Shown piece by piece: positions 39,341-47,298 of a DNA stretch of 64,000 bases. The position numbers and the translations under genes were made by a program. The stretch is from Balneatrix alpica DSM 16621 (lineage in GTDB: Bacteria; Pseudomonadota; Gammaproteobacteria; Pseudomonadales; Balneatricaceae), in NCBI RefSeq assembly GCF_000619885.1, contig NZ_JHUZ01000011.1:372001-436000 (forward strand). Direction: 5' to 3'. Every line of letters begins with the position of its first letter. The first letter of the stretch is position 1. The notes below the pieces were generated by a model. That model was not told the DNA's origin. It saw nothing but the letters and a program-made list of their open reading frames with translations, and searched no databases.

Positions 39341-39973
39341 TTAGTAAGCCACCCCAATCCGCTGGCGCTGATAGCGTTTTGCCTCCACTTCATCCAGCAG
39401 GGCCTTGGCATAGTCTTCCACGCTGATGCGGGAATGGCCTTCACTATCAGTCAGCAACTGATCCCCCCCTAGGCGATACTGACCCGTGCGCTGGCCTGGG
39501 AAGATCTCCGCCGCCGGGCTGACAAACAACCAATCCACCTGGCTATTACTGGTGCGAAATACCTGCAAGGCTTCGCCCTGGGCCTGGGCTTCGCCTTTGT
39601 ATTCCTCCGGGAAGCTCGGCAAGCTAAGCAGGGTTTGCCCCGGTGCCACTTCCAGGCTACCAGCCCCCCCTACCCATAGCAGACGCTGGACGGAGGTATC
39701 GGGCAGCAGGTTCAGCAGGGTCTTGGCGGTGTTGGGCACAATCTGGTGCGCACCACTGGCGCGACCACCAATGCTGACAATCAGCACCTCGATATCGGCC
39801 AGTGCCTGTAGCAATGCATTGTGATCCTGGCTATTCACCTGACGCACCTCGGCATTGAGGCTGACCTTGCTTGGCTCACGCACCAAGGCGACTAACTGAT
39901 GACCCCGCTCCTGTACTTCACGGGCAAGGTTGCTACCAATCCAACCACTGGCACCCAATACGGCAATTTTCAT
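39341..39973 (-). CDS. NAD(P)-binding oxidoreductase (atypical SDR/NmrA-like)
   Basis: A 210-residue Rossmann protein with the nucleotide-binding start KIAVLGASGWIGSNLAREVQERGHQL. The middle (VLIVSIGGRASGAHQIVP, RLLWVGGAGSLEVAPG) and end (RISVEDYAKALLDEVE) match the NAD(P)H-binding YwnB-like group of atypical short-chain dehydrogenases. The classic YxxxK site is not evident, so catalytic activity is uncertain. GGAG precedes the ATG. It is divergent from the LysR gene at 40077, which probably regulates it. Substrate unknown. Confidence 0.86.
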   Translation of the reverse strand: MKIAVLGASGWIGSNLAREVQERGHQLVALVREPSKVSLNAEVRQVNSQDHNALLQALADIEVLIVSIGGRASGAHQIVPNTAKTLLNLLPDTSVQRLLWVGGAGSLEVAPGQTLLSLPSFPEEYKGEAQAQGEALQVFRTSNSQVDWLFVSPAAEIFPGQRTGQYRLGGDQLLTDSEGHSRISVEDYAKALLDEVEAKRYQRQRIGVAY

Positions 39974-40034
39974 TTCATCTTCTCCACAGGTTTAAGATGG
40001 AGCCAGTTTATTGATACAAAACCCTTCGATAAAT

Positions 40035-40051
40035 TAGCTAAAATGAAGCTA
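40035..40051. promoter_or_regulatory. Candidate LysR operator between oxidoreductase and LysR genes
   Basis: TAGCTAAAATGAAGCTA has perfect five-base arms around seven bases and lies in the 103-base divergent gap. Geometry equals that of the site at 37794. Confidence 0.5.
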
Positions 40052-40076
40052 TTTAGTTCAGATAGCGAACAAATAC

Positions 40077-40982
40077 ATGGATCGAATCGAGGCCATTCGC
40101 AGCTTTATCGAGGTTGCCAGTTGCGGCAGCTTCACCCAAGCCGCCGAGCGCTTGGGGCTCAACCGCATTCGCATCAGTCGCCATATTCAGGAGGTAGAGG
40201 ACTGGCTGCAAAGTCGCCTGCTACATCGCACCACCCGACAGGTCAGCCTGACCGAAGCAGGCCGGGCCGCCCTACCCCTATGTGAGCAACTGTTGAATCA
40301 GGCTGCCCGTCTGGAGAGTGAAATCCGTCCGGCGACCAGCCAGTTGCAAGGCAGCATTCGTCTGGCCAGCCCAGTGGGGCTAGGTCAACATTGGCTATAT
40401 GACTTGGTGGAAACCTTTTTGCAGCGCCATCCGCAGGTGCATATTCACCTGCAACTGGCGGATGATGACGCCGATTTAGTCGATGAGCGGGTCGATGTTG
40501 CCCTGCGCTTTAGCCAGCAACCGGCAGCACAGTTGATCGCACGGCGATTGATGCAAGTACCCACCTTTGTCTGCGCCGCGCCAAGTTACCTGCGGCAATG
40601 TGGTGAGCCACAACAGCCGCAGCAACTTAGCAGCCACAATTGCCTGACTCATCTGGATAGCCAAAGCTGGACCTTCAGCCAACAGGATCAACCCTTGGAG
40701 GTCGCGGTGCGGGGCAATTTCAGCGCCAATGAGATGGGAGTACTCACCCGCGCCACGGTACAGGGCTTAGGCATTAGCCTGTTACCGGCGGACTTGGCCC
40801 AACCCCATATCGAAGCGGGCCGCTTACGTATTCTTTTGCAGGATTTTCCGTGTCGCCATGCCTGGCTGTGGGCCGTGTACCTGTCACGCAGTTATCAACA
40901 GCCGCTGGTACGCACCTTTATCGACTTTGCCGCCGAGCAATGGCAAGGGGGTATTAGCGTTAAGCTGCCCCCCTCTGCTTAA
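40077..40982 (+). CDS. LysR-family regulator next to the NAD(P)-binding oxidoreductase
   Basis: A 301-residue LysR-type regulator. The DNA-binding region reads MDRIEAIRSFIEVASCGSFTQAAERLGLNRIRISRHIQEVEDWLQSRLLHRTTRQVSLTE. The effector domain follows, with VHIHLQLADDDADLVDERVDVALRF. It is divergent from the NAD(P)-binding protein. The ribosome site is weak. Its stop shares four bases (TTAA) with the convergent MarR gene. Inducer unknown. Confidence 0.91.
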   Translation: MDRIEAIRSFIEVASCGSFTQAAERLGLNRIRISRHIQEVEDWLQSRLLHRTTRQVSLTEAGRAALPLCEQLLNQAARLESEIRPATSQLQGSIRLASPVGLGQHWLYDLVETFLQRHPQVHIHLQLADDDADLVDERVDVALRFSQQPAAQLIARRLMQVPTFVCAAPSYLRQCGEPQQPQQLSSHNCLTHLDSQSWTFSQQDQPLEVAVRGNFSANEMGVLTRATVQGLGISLLPADLAQPHIEAGRLRILLQDFPCRHAWLWAVYLSRSYQQPLVRTFIDFAAEQWQGGISVKLPPSA

Positions 40983-41449
40983 TCCTCGTTAGCGGGGGCA
41001 GGCTCTTCACCCTCAGCCCAGCTCTGCAGCATCGCCTGCAGTAATGCTGGCCACTGCTGCTGTTGCTCGGTGCTGAGTTGTTGCAGCAGATGTAATAACG
41101 GCTGATATACCTGGCTGCGGGCACGTGCTAACAGTTGCTGGCCCGTATCCGTAATCAGAATATGCTGGGCGCGGGCGTCATACCGGCACTGTACCCGCTG
41201 TACCAGCCCCCGCTTTTCCAACTTGTTGACCATCAGACTGGCGGATGACTTTTGCACCTGCATTTCCGCCGCCAAGGCAGATAAATGGGTGCGGTCATCA
41301 TGCTCGGCGGAGGGGCGCTCCGGCAGCTCCGCCGAAGCAATCTCGACCAGAGACAGATACTCAAACTCGCTATAGCTCAGTTCTGTTACCTCTCCCCAGG
41401 CGCGGGAGAGCTGGCGGTGCAGCTGGATCAGCAGCAATTCATCACTCAT
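40979..41449 (-). CDS. MarR-family transcriptional regulator
   Basis: A 156-residue winged-helix regulator. The recognition region reads THLSALAAEMQVQKSSASLMVNKLEKRGLVQRVQC, with the wing RYDARAQHILITDTGQQLLARA. MarR proteins usually repress a neighbouring gene and release DNA on binding a small ligand or on oxidation. The frame reaches 41506, but MSDELLLIQLHRQL at 41449 is the likely start. It is divergent from a methyltransferase gene, and the gap holds two near-identical 17-base operators plus related half motifs. Its target is most likely itself and the methyltransferase operon. Confidence 0.89.
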   Translation of the reverse strand: MSDELLLIQLHRQLSRAWGEVTELSYSEFEYLSLVEIASAELPERPSAEHDDRTHLSALAAEMQVQKSSASLMVNKLEKRGLVQRVQCRYDARAQHILITDTGQQLLARARSQVYQPLLHLLQQLSTEQQQQWPALLQAMLQSWAEGEEPAPANED

Positions 41450-41547
41450 GGTGTTGCCTAAATTGTTGGTTTGCCTAACTTTCTTGCTTTGCCGGGCGCA
41501 GGTCAAGCCTGGCAGCTGACAGTCACGCTATTCATTTCCGTAAATTT

Positions 41548-41564
41548 AGTTTGTTTTCCTAACT
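41548..41564. promoter_or_regulatory. MarR operator candidate 1
   Basis: AGTTTGTTTTCCTAACT, with AGTT and AACT inverted ends around nine bases. Thirteen or more positions are shared with the second copy at 41577. Confidence 0.6.
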
Positions 41565-41576
41565 TATTATCACTAT

Positions 41577-41593
41577 AGTTTGCCTACCTAACT
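41577..41593. promoter_or_regulatory. MarR operator candidate 2
   Basis: AGTTTGCCTACCTAACT, the second copy, 29 bases after the first and 31 bases before the methyltransferase start. A related GTTTGCCTAAC also occurs at 41469-41479, 20 bases before the MarR start on the other side. Confidence 0.6.
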
Positions 41594-41623
41594 AAACAAT
41601 TAATGAAATAAGCAGGTAATACG

Positions 41624-42250
41624 ATGAGTAACGATAGCCCCATCTGGGCGGATGAACAGGTCGACTGGTATGTGCAAAATTGGGGCGAGCATCCGCTTTT
41701 CAGCGAGTTGCCCCATTTACTCAACCTGCCTTGTCAGGCTGACATTATTGACCTGGGTTGCGCCAGCGGTGGCCTGATTGCTGCACTCTGCGGTTATCTT
41801 CAACAAGGGCAGTTGACGGGCATTGACCCCAGTCCCCGCATGCTGGAGTACGCCAAGGCCCGCGCCTTAGCGCCCAATCCCAAGGTCACTGTAGCGTGGC
41901 GCCTTGGCCAAGCCGAACACCTGCCCTGTGCGGATCAGTCTGCCGATTGGATACTGGCCTTAAGCAGCGTGCAGCACTGGCAGGATGTCCACCAGGGTTT
42001 GCGTGAATGCCAACGGGTACTGCGTCCTGGTGGTTATCTGTTACTGGTTGAGGATATCTGGCAGGAGCTGGAGATGCCGGAGGGCGTCACCCCACCTGCG
42101 GATGCCGATGAACCGGCTCTCCTCCCCTGGCCAGTACTAGAACAAGCGCTGGAACAGGTATTTACCCACGCCTATCGTCGCTGGCGCCACCAAGGTCAGG
42201 GCTATGCCATGCATTTCACTCTAATTCAAAGGGAGCCAAACCATGTTTGA
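41624..42250 (+). CDS. Class I SAM-dependent methyltransferase (type 11, BioC-like)
   Basis: A 208-residue cytosolic methyltransferase. Motif I is IIDLGCASGGLIAALCG at about 44, acidic motif LTGIDPSPRMLEYAKA follows, then AEHLPCADQSADWILALSSVQHW and a post-motif RVLRPGGYLLLVED. The overall pattern recalls ubiquinone/BioC-type small-molecule methyltransferases. The substrate is unknown. AGGT precedes the ATG. The last eight bases overlap the next gene, a small membrane protein, so the two are translationally coupled and probably share a task under MarR control. Confidence 0.88.
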   Translation: MSNDSPIWADEQVDWYVQNWGEHPLFSELPHLLNLPCQADIIDLGCASGGLIAALCGYLQQGQLTGIDPSPRMLEYAKARALAPNPKVTVAWRLGQAEHLPCADQSADWILALSSVQHWQDVHQGLRECQRVLRPGGYLLLVEDIWQELEMPEGVTPPADADEPALLPWPVLEQALEQVFTHAYRRWRHQGQGYAMHFTLIQREPNHV

Positions 42251-42635
42251 TCTCAGCCTGCCATTAATGGCACTCGCCCTGTATCTACTGATCTGGGAGA
42301 AACTTCCCCACTGGGGCAGCTGGTTTAACGGGCTGCTGGAACGCAGTCCAAGCGGGTTGCAGTATCTGTATCAAGCCTGGCGCTGCCCTTACTGCTTTGG
42401 CTTTTGGGCCTGCCTGCTGCTGAGTGTGTTAACCGAACGCCAGCTGTTCCTGCACCCGGCGGAGGCCCCAGCCTGGCTGGGTTACCTGGCGCAACCGCTG
42501 TATCGTTTTCTTGATGCGCTGGCCGCAGCCACCCTGGTGATGTTAGGTAACCTAAGCCTGAAAGCACTGGCTGGCCCCGCCATTCGTGGCCATCAAGTAC
42601 AGCAGCAATGGTTAGATCAACAGGCGCAAAAGTAA
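42243..42635 (+). CDS. Small membrane protein with CPYC motif (DUF1360-like)
   Basis: A 130-residue protein with hydrophobic segments at about 4-18, 50-64 and 88-108. A WRCPYCFGFWACL motif at about 47 gives a CxxC pair at the membrane face, reminiscent of DUF1360 proteins (CPFCLGFW pattern). Function unknown. It overlaps the methyltransferase gene by eight bases, and AAGGGAG lies eight bases before its ATG. The Cys pair could bind metal or be redox active, which would suit a MarR-regulated stress module; that is inference. Confidence 0.72.
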   Translation: MFDLSLPLMALALYLLIWEKLPHWGSWFNGLLERSPSGLQYLYQAWRCPYCFGFWACLLLSVLTERQLFLHPAEAPAWLGYLAQPLYRFLDALAAATLVMLGNLSLKALAGPAIRGHQVQQQWLDQQAQK

Positions 42636-42660
42636 GCCTACCCTTACCTTTGCCGCTCCG

Positions 42661-42699
42661 TTATTGGCTACGCTGTACACCATTATTGGCTACGCTGTA
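42661..42699. repeat. Tandem direct repeat at the 3' end of the EAL gene
   Basis: TTATTGGCTACGCTGTA occurs at 42661-42677 and again at 42683-42699, a period of 22 bases. The second copy contains the stop codon and last codons of the EAL gene; the first lies just outside. This looks like a short tandem duplication. Confidence 0.85.
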
Positions 42700-44560
42700 A
42701 TAGTGCCACCATTGCCTCAACCTCTAGGGGTTTGGCGTAGAGGTAGCCCTGGCCCTGATCACACCCCAGCTCAGTGGCTACCTTTTCTTCGTCTACCGTT
42801 TCAATACCCTCTGCCACCACCTCCAAACCGAGGTAATGAGCCAGGCTGACAATGCTGGTGACAAACATGCGTTGGTCTTCATTTTCATGCAGGTGACGGA
42901 TGAAGCTCTTGTCGATTTTCAGCTTATCGACCTTCAACTCACGCAGGTAAGACAAAGAGGAATAGCCGGTACCAAAATCATCCAGAGCAATGGTGACCCC
43001 ACAGGCTTTCACACTGGCAATGATCGCTTTGGAACGGGCAAAGTCGATCATGGCGATATCTTCGGTCACTTCCAGCACCAACTGCTCCGGTGCTAAGCCT
43101 GCTTGCTGAGCCTGCTGTTGCACCCAAGTGGCCAAGTCTTCATTAAAGAGGCTGGTCGACAGGTTTAATGCCACCGTCACTCCCGACGGCCAGTACAGCT
43201 GTTGCCGACTGAGATCATGTTTCAGGCGAGCAAATAACCACTCACCAAAGGCCTTTCCTAGGCCATTATTTTCCATCAAAGCCACCAGCTCCAGGGGGGC
43301 GATGGCGCCATAGTCCGGATCTTGCCAGCGTACCAGTGCCTCCGCTCCCAGTAAGCGTCCATCGCGCAACTGATAAATCGGCTGGTACACCAAACGTAGC
43401 GGTCCCTCCACCAACCTTTCTTTAAGAACCCGTTGCAAACGCAGCAAGAGGTTACGGCGGCGACTTTCCTGCTCCCTCATCCAGCCCTCAAAAATCACCA
43501 ACGAGTCGGCGTGATCCTTACGCTTAGCTTCAGCCAGCGCCAAACTAGCCTCATCAAACAGCAAGTCCGGATCCACAGATTGCGCTTCACCAATAAAGGT
43601 CACCCCTATCCCGGCATCGACCCAAATCACCCGATCCTGGGCTTTATATTCAAATACCAGCTGCCTTTGCACCGCACGCAACCACACCAGCACCTGGGCC
43701 CGTTTACTCTGCTGCTTAAACAATAAGGCAAAGACATCACTATCTAAGCGAGCAATCAGTGCATCTTTAGCCAAGCTACGGCGCAAAACTTGTGCCACCT
43801 GACGTAGTAACTCATCCCCCTCCGCTTGACCTAGCGCATCGTTGACTTGGCGGAAATGGTTCAAATCAATCAACACCAATGCCCGCGGCTTATACTCACT
43901 GCGCAGGTTCTTTTGGAAAGCACTACGATTTAAGAGGCCGGTTAGCGAATCCTGCATCGCCAACGCGTTATAACGCCTGGACTGGCGCCAGAGATAAAGC
44001 ACTAGCAACCAACCACTGATCACCAAACCGGTCAGGTTAATCGAAAGCTGTCGCTGACTGGCTTTAATCCCATCTAACTGTTTTGAGGCCTCAGGCCCGG
44101 TAAAATTAAGCAGCATCAGCTCATGGATAGGCGCTTGAAAGGCTTCAAACTCCTCGAACATTGTCATCACGACAGCATCCTGCGATTGACTGTTCAGAAT
44201 TTGGGGTTCAGCCGCCTGGAGTTGCTGCCAAAGCTGTTGAGCCAGTTCTTCTGCACCAAAGCGGCGCCTAAGCTCTTTGGTTTCTCTACCCTTTAAGAAA
44301 ACAGATAGACGATTCCAGAGCAGGTCGTAGCTCAGCAGCAACTCGCGCTGCTCAATCACCCCTTCAGCATAGAGGCGCAGGTTATAGACGAACTTACGGT
44401 GATCCAACTGCAGCTGGGCGAGAGACCAGGCATTGGTTTGAATATGGGCGGACAGCAGATGAGCATTGCGGTAATAGCCATTAAGCGAGACGACCGACAG
44501 CCCCAGAAAAATCAGCGAAATCAGATAAAGTGCCAGCTTAGACAGTCTGCTTGTTTTCAT
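42683..44560 (-). CDS. Membrane protein with degenerate GGDEF and intact EAL (probable c-di-GMP phosphodiesterase)
   Basis: A 625-residue inner-membrane protein. Helices at about 9-28 and 170-190 enclose a mainly helical periplasmic domain of about 140 residues. The GGDEF domain (205-365) is degenerate: the signature reads SDVF (ARLDSDVFALLF) at about 272, so cyclase activity is unlikely. The EAL domain (380-620) keeps GAEALVRW at about 403, NLSTSLF, EVTEDI, DDFGTGYSSLSYL, KIDKSFI and AEGIET, all needed for hydrolysis of c-di-GMP. The degenerate GGDEF may sense GTP. No clear Shine-Dalgarno precedes the ATG. It stands alone. Confidence 0.91.
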   Translation of the reverse strand: MKTSRLSKLALYLISLIFLGLSVVSLNGYYRNAHLLSAHIQTNAWSLAQLQLDHRKFVYNLRLYAEGVIEQRELLLSYDLLWNRLSVFLKGRETKELRRRFGAEELAQQLWQQLQAAEPQILNSQSQDAVVMTMFEEFEAFQAPIHELMLLNFTGPEASKQLDGIKASQRQLSINLTGLVISGWLLVLYLWRQSRRYNALAMQDSLTGLLNRSAFQKNLRSEYKPRALVLIDLNHFRQVNDALGQAEGDELLRQVAQVLRRSLAKDALIARLDSDVFALLFKQQSKRAQVLVWLRAVQRQLVFEYKAQDRVIWVDAGIGVTFIGEAQSVDPDLLFDEASLALAEAKRKDHADSLVIFEGWMREQESRRRNLLLRLQRVLKERLVEGPLRLVYQPIYQLRDGRLLGAEALVRWQDPDYGAIAPLELVALMENNGLGKAFGEWLFARLKHDLSRQQLYWPSGVTVALNLSTSLFNEDLATWVQQQAQQAGLAPEQLVLEVTEDIAMIDFARSKAIIASVKACGVTIALDDFGTGYSSLSYLRELKVDKLKIDKSFIRHLHENEDQRMFVTSIVSLAHYLGLEVVAEGIETVDEEKVATELGCDQGQGYLYAKPLEVEAMVALLQRSQ

Positions 44561-44853
44561 AGCCGGCCGCTTACTTTAATGCCCAATCGTTTTTTCATGC
44601 TTAGCCACTTCCTTACCCAACAACTGATGAGTCTAAGAACAACCTGGGCCCGCTATTAATGCAAAAATCCTAATTCAGCACAATTTTATATAAACACAAT
44701 CATGACTTCTTACAGTCATATCGCCAGGAATCTCAACAAACAACGGGTCGGTTAGTGCACTAACCGACCCGTTACCGAATAACGCCGCCAAACCTTTACT
44801 CACTTGCTAACAGCGTATTAACAACAGCGCCACTGCCAACAACAATCAGCGCA
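44561..44853. other. Intergenic region holding the urea-operon 3' end
   Basis: About 290 bases between the EAL gene and ureJ, both read on the minus strand. It holds the 32-base palindrome at 44742-44773 and, nearer 44561, an AT-rich stretch likely to carry the EAL gene promoter. No credible coding frame was seen. Confidence 0.55.
44742..44773 (-). terminator. 32-base perfect palindrome, probable terminator of the urease operon
   Basis: AACGGGTCGGTTAGTG is followed immediately by its exact reverse complement, giving a 16-bp stem that would close with a TGCA tip. It sits about 80 bases after the ureJ stop. On the minus strand the downstream bases GTTTGTTG are moderately T-rich. Termination is the simplest reading; a protein-binding palindrome is the alternative. 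Confidence 0.65.
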
Positions 44854-45420
44854 TTACAACAGCGCCAACACTCCGGCACCGCTCATTCCCAGACCCAGCC
44901 AGGGCCACAGGCGCTCCTGCAACCGCCCCGCCAGGGCCATGCCCCCCAGGTGCAGCAATAACGTCATCAGGGCAAAGCCCAACACATAGAGCCCGGCGCT
45001 GGCGGCCTGGGGCAACTCCGCACCATGGGCCTGGCCATGAAAGAAGGCAAAGCTCGCTACCACCGTCAGGGTCAGGCTGAAGGATAATTGCGGCGCCCAC
45101 ACCAGCACCCCACCCAAGGCAATCACCGAAACGGCAATCAGCACCTCAGTGGCGGGCAGCTGCCAACCGGCCATGGCGCTCAAGGCACCCGCCACCATCA
45201 TCAACACAAAGGTGAAGGGCAGCGCCAACGCATCCGCATGGGGCTGGCGCACCGCCCATACCCCAACGGCCAGCATCACCAGCAGGTGATCCCAGCCCAG
45301 CAACGGGTGCATCACCCCGGCTAACAAACCACTGACTTCATGGCCGGAATGGGCCAGGGCCGGGGTGGATAACAGCGTGGCAGTGGCCACGAACAACGAA
45401 CGCAAAACAGTACCCATCAT
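44854..45420 (-). CDS. ureJ: HupE/UreJ-family nickel permease
   Basis: A 188-residue membrane protein with a cleavable-looking N-terminus (VATATLLSTPALAHSGHE) and about six further helices. The HupE/UreJ signature HPLLGWDHLLVMLAVGVWA at about 38-57 carries the His and Asp thought to handle nickel, and FAFFHGQAHGAE supplies a second His-rich site. As last gene of the urease run it probably imports Ni2+ for the active site. ATGs at 45420 and 45417 both follow AGGAG; the second has better spacing. Confidence 0.92.
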   Translation of the reverse strand: MMGTVLRSLFVATATLLSTPALAHSGHEVSGLLAGVMHPLLGWDHLLVMLAVGVWAVRQPHADALALPFTFVLMMVAGALSAMAGWQLPATEVLIAVSVIALGGVLVWAPQLSFSLTLTVVASFAFFHGQAHGAELPQAASAGLYVLGFALMTLLLHLGGMALAGRLQERLWPWLGLGMSGAGVLALL

Positions 45421-45434
45421 AAGACTCCTGTCAG

Positions 45435-46112
45435 TTACACCAATGCCTGGGCCATGGCGGGAATAGCCAACGCAGGCTGCACGCTCACTTGCACCTGACG
45501 CTTGGCCAACATGCCCTGCTCGACAATAAACGCAATCACCTGGGCCAAACCGTCACCCCGAATCAAATTGGTGAAGACAAAAGGCTTGTCGCCGCGCATC
45601 CGTTTGGCATCACGCTCCATCACCTCCAGCGAGGCATTCACCATCGGCGCCAGATCGGTCTTGTTGATGATCAGCAGGTCTGATTTGGTGATGCCGGGGC
45701 CGCCCTTGCGCGGGATTTTGTCACCGGCGCAGACATCGATCACATAGAGGGTTAAATCCGACAGCTCCGGACTAAAGGTGGCGGAGAGGTTATCGCCGCC
45801 GCTTTCCACCAGCACCAGTTCCAGTCCGGGGTGGCGCTGTTGCAGTTCTTCCACCGCCGCCAGGTTCATCGAGGCATCCTCACGGATCGCGGTATGGGGG
45901 CAACCGCCGGTTTCCACTCCGATAATACGATCCATCTCCAGGGCCTGATGACGCAGCAGAAACTCGGCATCTTCCTTGGTGTAGATATCGTTGGTGACCA
46001 CCGCCAGATTGTAGTGCTCACGCAGGGCCAGGCAGAGCTGGCGCAACAGCGCGGTTTTGCCGGACCCCACCGGGCCACCGACACCGACCCGCAAACAGGC
46101 TTGATTCATCAT
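45435..46112 (-). CDS. ureG: Urease accessory GTPase UreG
   Basis: SIMIBI-class GTPase that drives nickel delivery to urease. The 225 residues hold P-loop [10 protein letters not shown], the metal-binding CPH motif in [31 protein letters not shown] and the guanine motif INKTDL. The C-terminal 20 residues extend slightly beyond the typical ~205. AAGGAG precedes two consecutive ATGs (46112 and 46109). It lies between ureF and ureJ. Confidence 0.97.
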   Translation of the reverse strand: MMNQACLRVGVGGPVGSGKTALLRQLCLALREHYNLAVVTNDIYTKEDAEFLLRHQALEMDRIIGVETGGCPHTAIREDASMNLAAVEELQQRHPGLELVLVESGGDNLSATFSPELSDLTLYVIDVCAGDKIPRKGGPGITKSDLLIINKTDLAPMVNASLEVMERDAKRMRGDKPFVFTNLIRGDGLAQVIAFIVEQGMLAKRQVQVSVQPALAIPAMAQALV

Positions 46113-46158
46113 GATTCTCCTTGCCAGCGCCAGTCATCGCCTGCGCTGGGTTGCAACA

Positions 46159-46824
46159 TTAACTACGAAATAGTCGGGAATACTGGGTCTCATGCCAGCT
46201 GGAGGCCATCACCACCCCCGGTAAACTGCCACCCAAGTGCTCATCCTCCAGCGCCGCTGCCTGCTCTAGCCAGTTTGCCAATTGTGGCAACAGTGCCATC
46301 AGCACCTGCTGCGCCTGGGTTTGGCCAAGGGGAATGGTTTTACTCGCCACCGCCACCTGATTCTCCAGCCAGCTCCACAGCCAGGCCTGGGCCCCCTGGC
46401 GCGCACTCAGGCCAAGATGCAGAGCAGCACGGCTAAACATCAGCAACAAACTCGGGTCAGCGGGAGCGCCCTCCAGCGACACCGGCAAGGAGCGCAGCAA
46501 ACGCTGCAGCGCCAAGCCCTGTTGCAGGTCTTCAAACTCCAGTTCCTGGGTTTCACGGCTGGCCAGCAGGTAATCATTCCAACGCTGCAGGGCCTGCTGA
46601 TCCTGCCTCTGCCAGGCCTGGTAAAAACGCTGCAGCAGGGGCAAGTCGAGGCGCACCAGGCTCTGGCTAATCACCAGCTCCACCCAGGCTTGCAGGCTGG
46701 CGGCATCGCTGACCCACCCCCTTTCAATAGCGGACTCCAGGCCAGTGGAGTAGGCAAAGCCGCCAATCGGCAGGGCCGGACTGGCCAGGTAGAGCATGCC
46801 AAAATCGGCGGCGGGCTCAGCCAT
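46159..46824 (-). CDS. ureF: Urease accessory protein UreF
   Basis: Part of the UreDFG activation complex, acting as a GTPase gate for UreG. The 221-residue all-helical protein starts with LYLASPALPIGGFAYSTGLESAIERGWV, the UreF hallmark. The frame continues upstream to 46863, but the family start is the ATG at 46824. That ATG lies inside the coding sequence for the ureE His tail, giving an eight-base overlap and likely translational coupling. Confidence 0.95.
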   Translation of the reverse strand: MAEPAADFGMLYLASPALPIGGFAYSTGLESAIERGWVSDAASLQAWVELVISQSLVRLDLPLLQRFYQAWQRQDQQALQRWNDYLLASRETQELEFEDLQQGLALQRLLRSLPVSLEGAPADPSLLLMFSRAALHLGLSARQGAQAWLWSWLENQVAVASKTIPLGQTQAQQVLMALLPQLANWLEQAAALEDEHLGGSLPGVVMASSWHETQYSRLFRS

Positions 46825-47272
46825 GCTGATGTCCGTGGCTGTGAGCGGCCCCCTGGTAGGCACCCCGCTCCGGATTAAAGGGGGCCTGCACCCGGCTCAG
46901 TTGCAGGCCAAGCTGGAGCAGCATGTCCTCCAGCACATGATCGGGCTGGAAGCGCAGCCAGCGCTCCCCCACTTGCAGGGGCACATGGCGATTGCCGAGG
47001 TGGTAACAGGCCTTGGCAAAGCTGAGCCAATCCTCACAGCGGGCTTCACATAGGGGTTCGACCTGGGCTTTGACCCGCACCAGCACCCCTTCACTGCTGG
47101 CCAGCAAGGTGCCTTCCTGCAATACCTGGCCACGGCGCACAAATACCCCCACATCACGCCCCGCATCGGTGAGGGCACGAAAGCGGGCTTTCTGCCGTTG
47201 TTCAAAGCTCAGGGTCAACTCATCTTGCGGCTGATCAGCGGCAGGCTGCAGGTTGTCGGTCAGTTCAAGCAT
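46817..47272 (-). CDS. ureE: Urease accessory nickel metallochaperone UreE
   Basis: Binds nickel and passes it to UreG. About 151 residues: N-terminal peptide-binding domain, then the metal-binding domain with NRHVPLQVGERWLRFQPDHVLEDML (conserved His), and a short His-rich tail AHSHGHQHG. AAGGA before the ATG at 47272 sets the start; an in-frame ATG at 47299 overlaps the ureC stop by one base and is the alternative. It sits between ureC and ureF. Confidence 0.94.
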   Translation of the reverse strand: MLELTDNLQPAADQPQDELTLSFEQRQKARFRALTDAGRDVGVFVRRGQVLQEGTLLASSEGVLVRVKAQVEPLCEARCEDWLSFAKACYHLGNRHVPLQVGERWLRFQPDHVLEDMLLQLGLQLSRVQAPFNPERGAYQGAAHSHGHQHG

Positions 47273-47298
47273 GGGCATTCCTTCTTCTCTTGCGGGCA

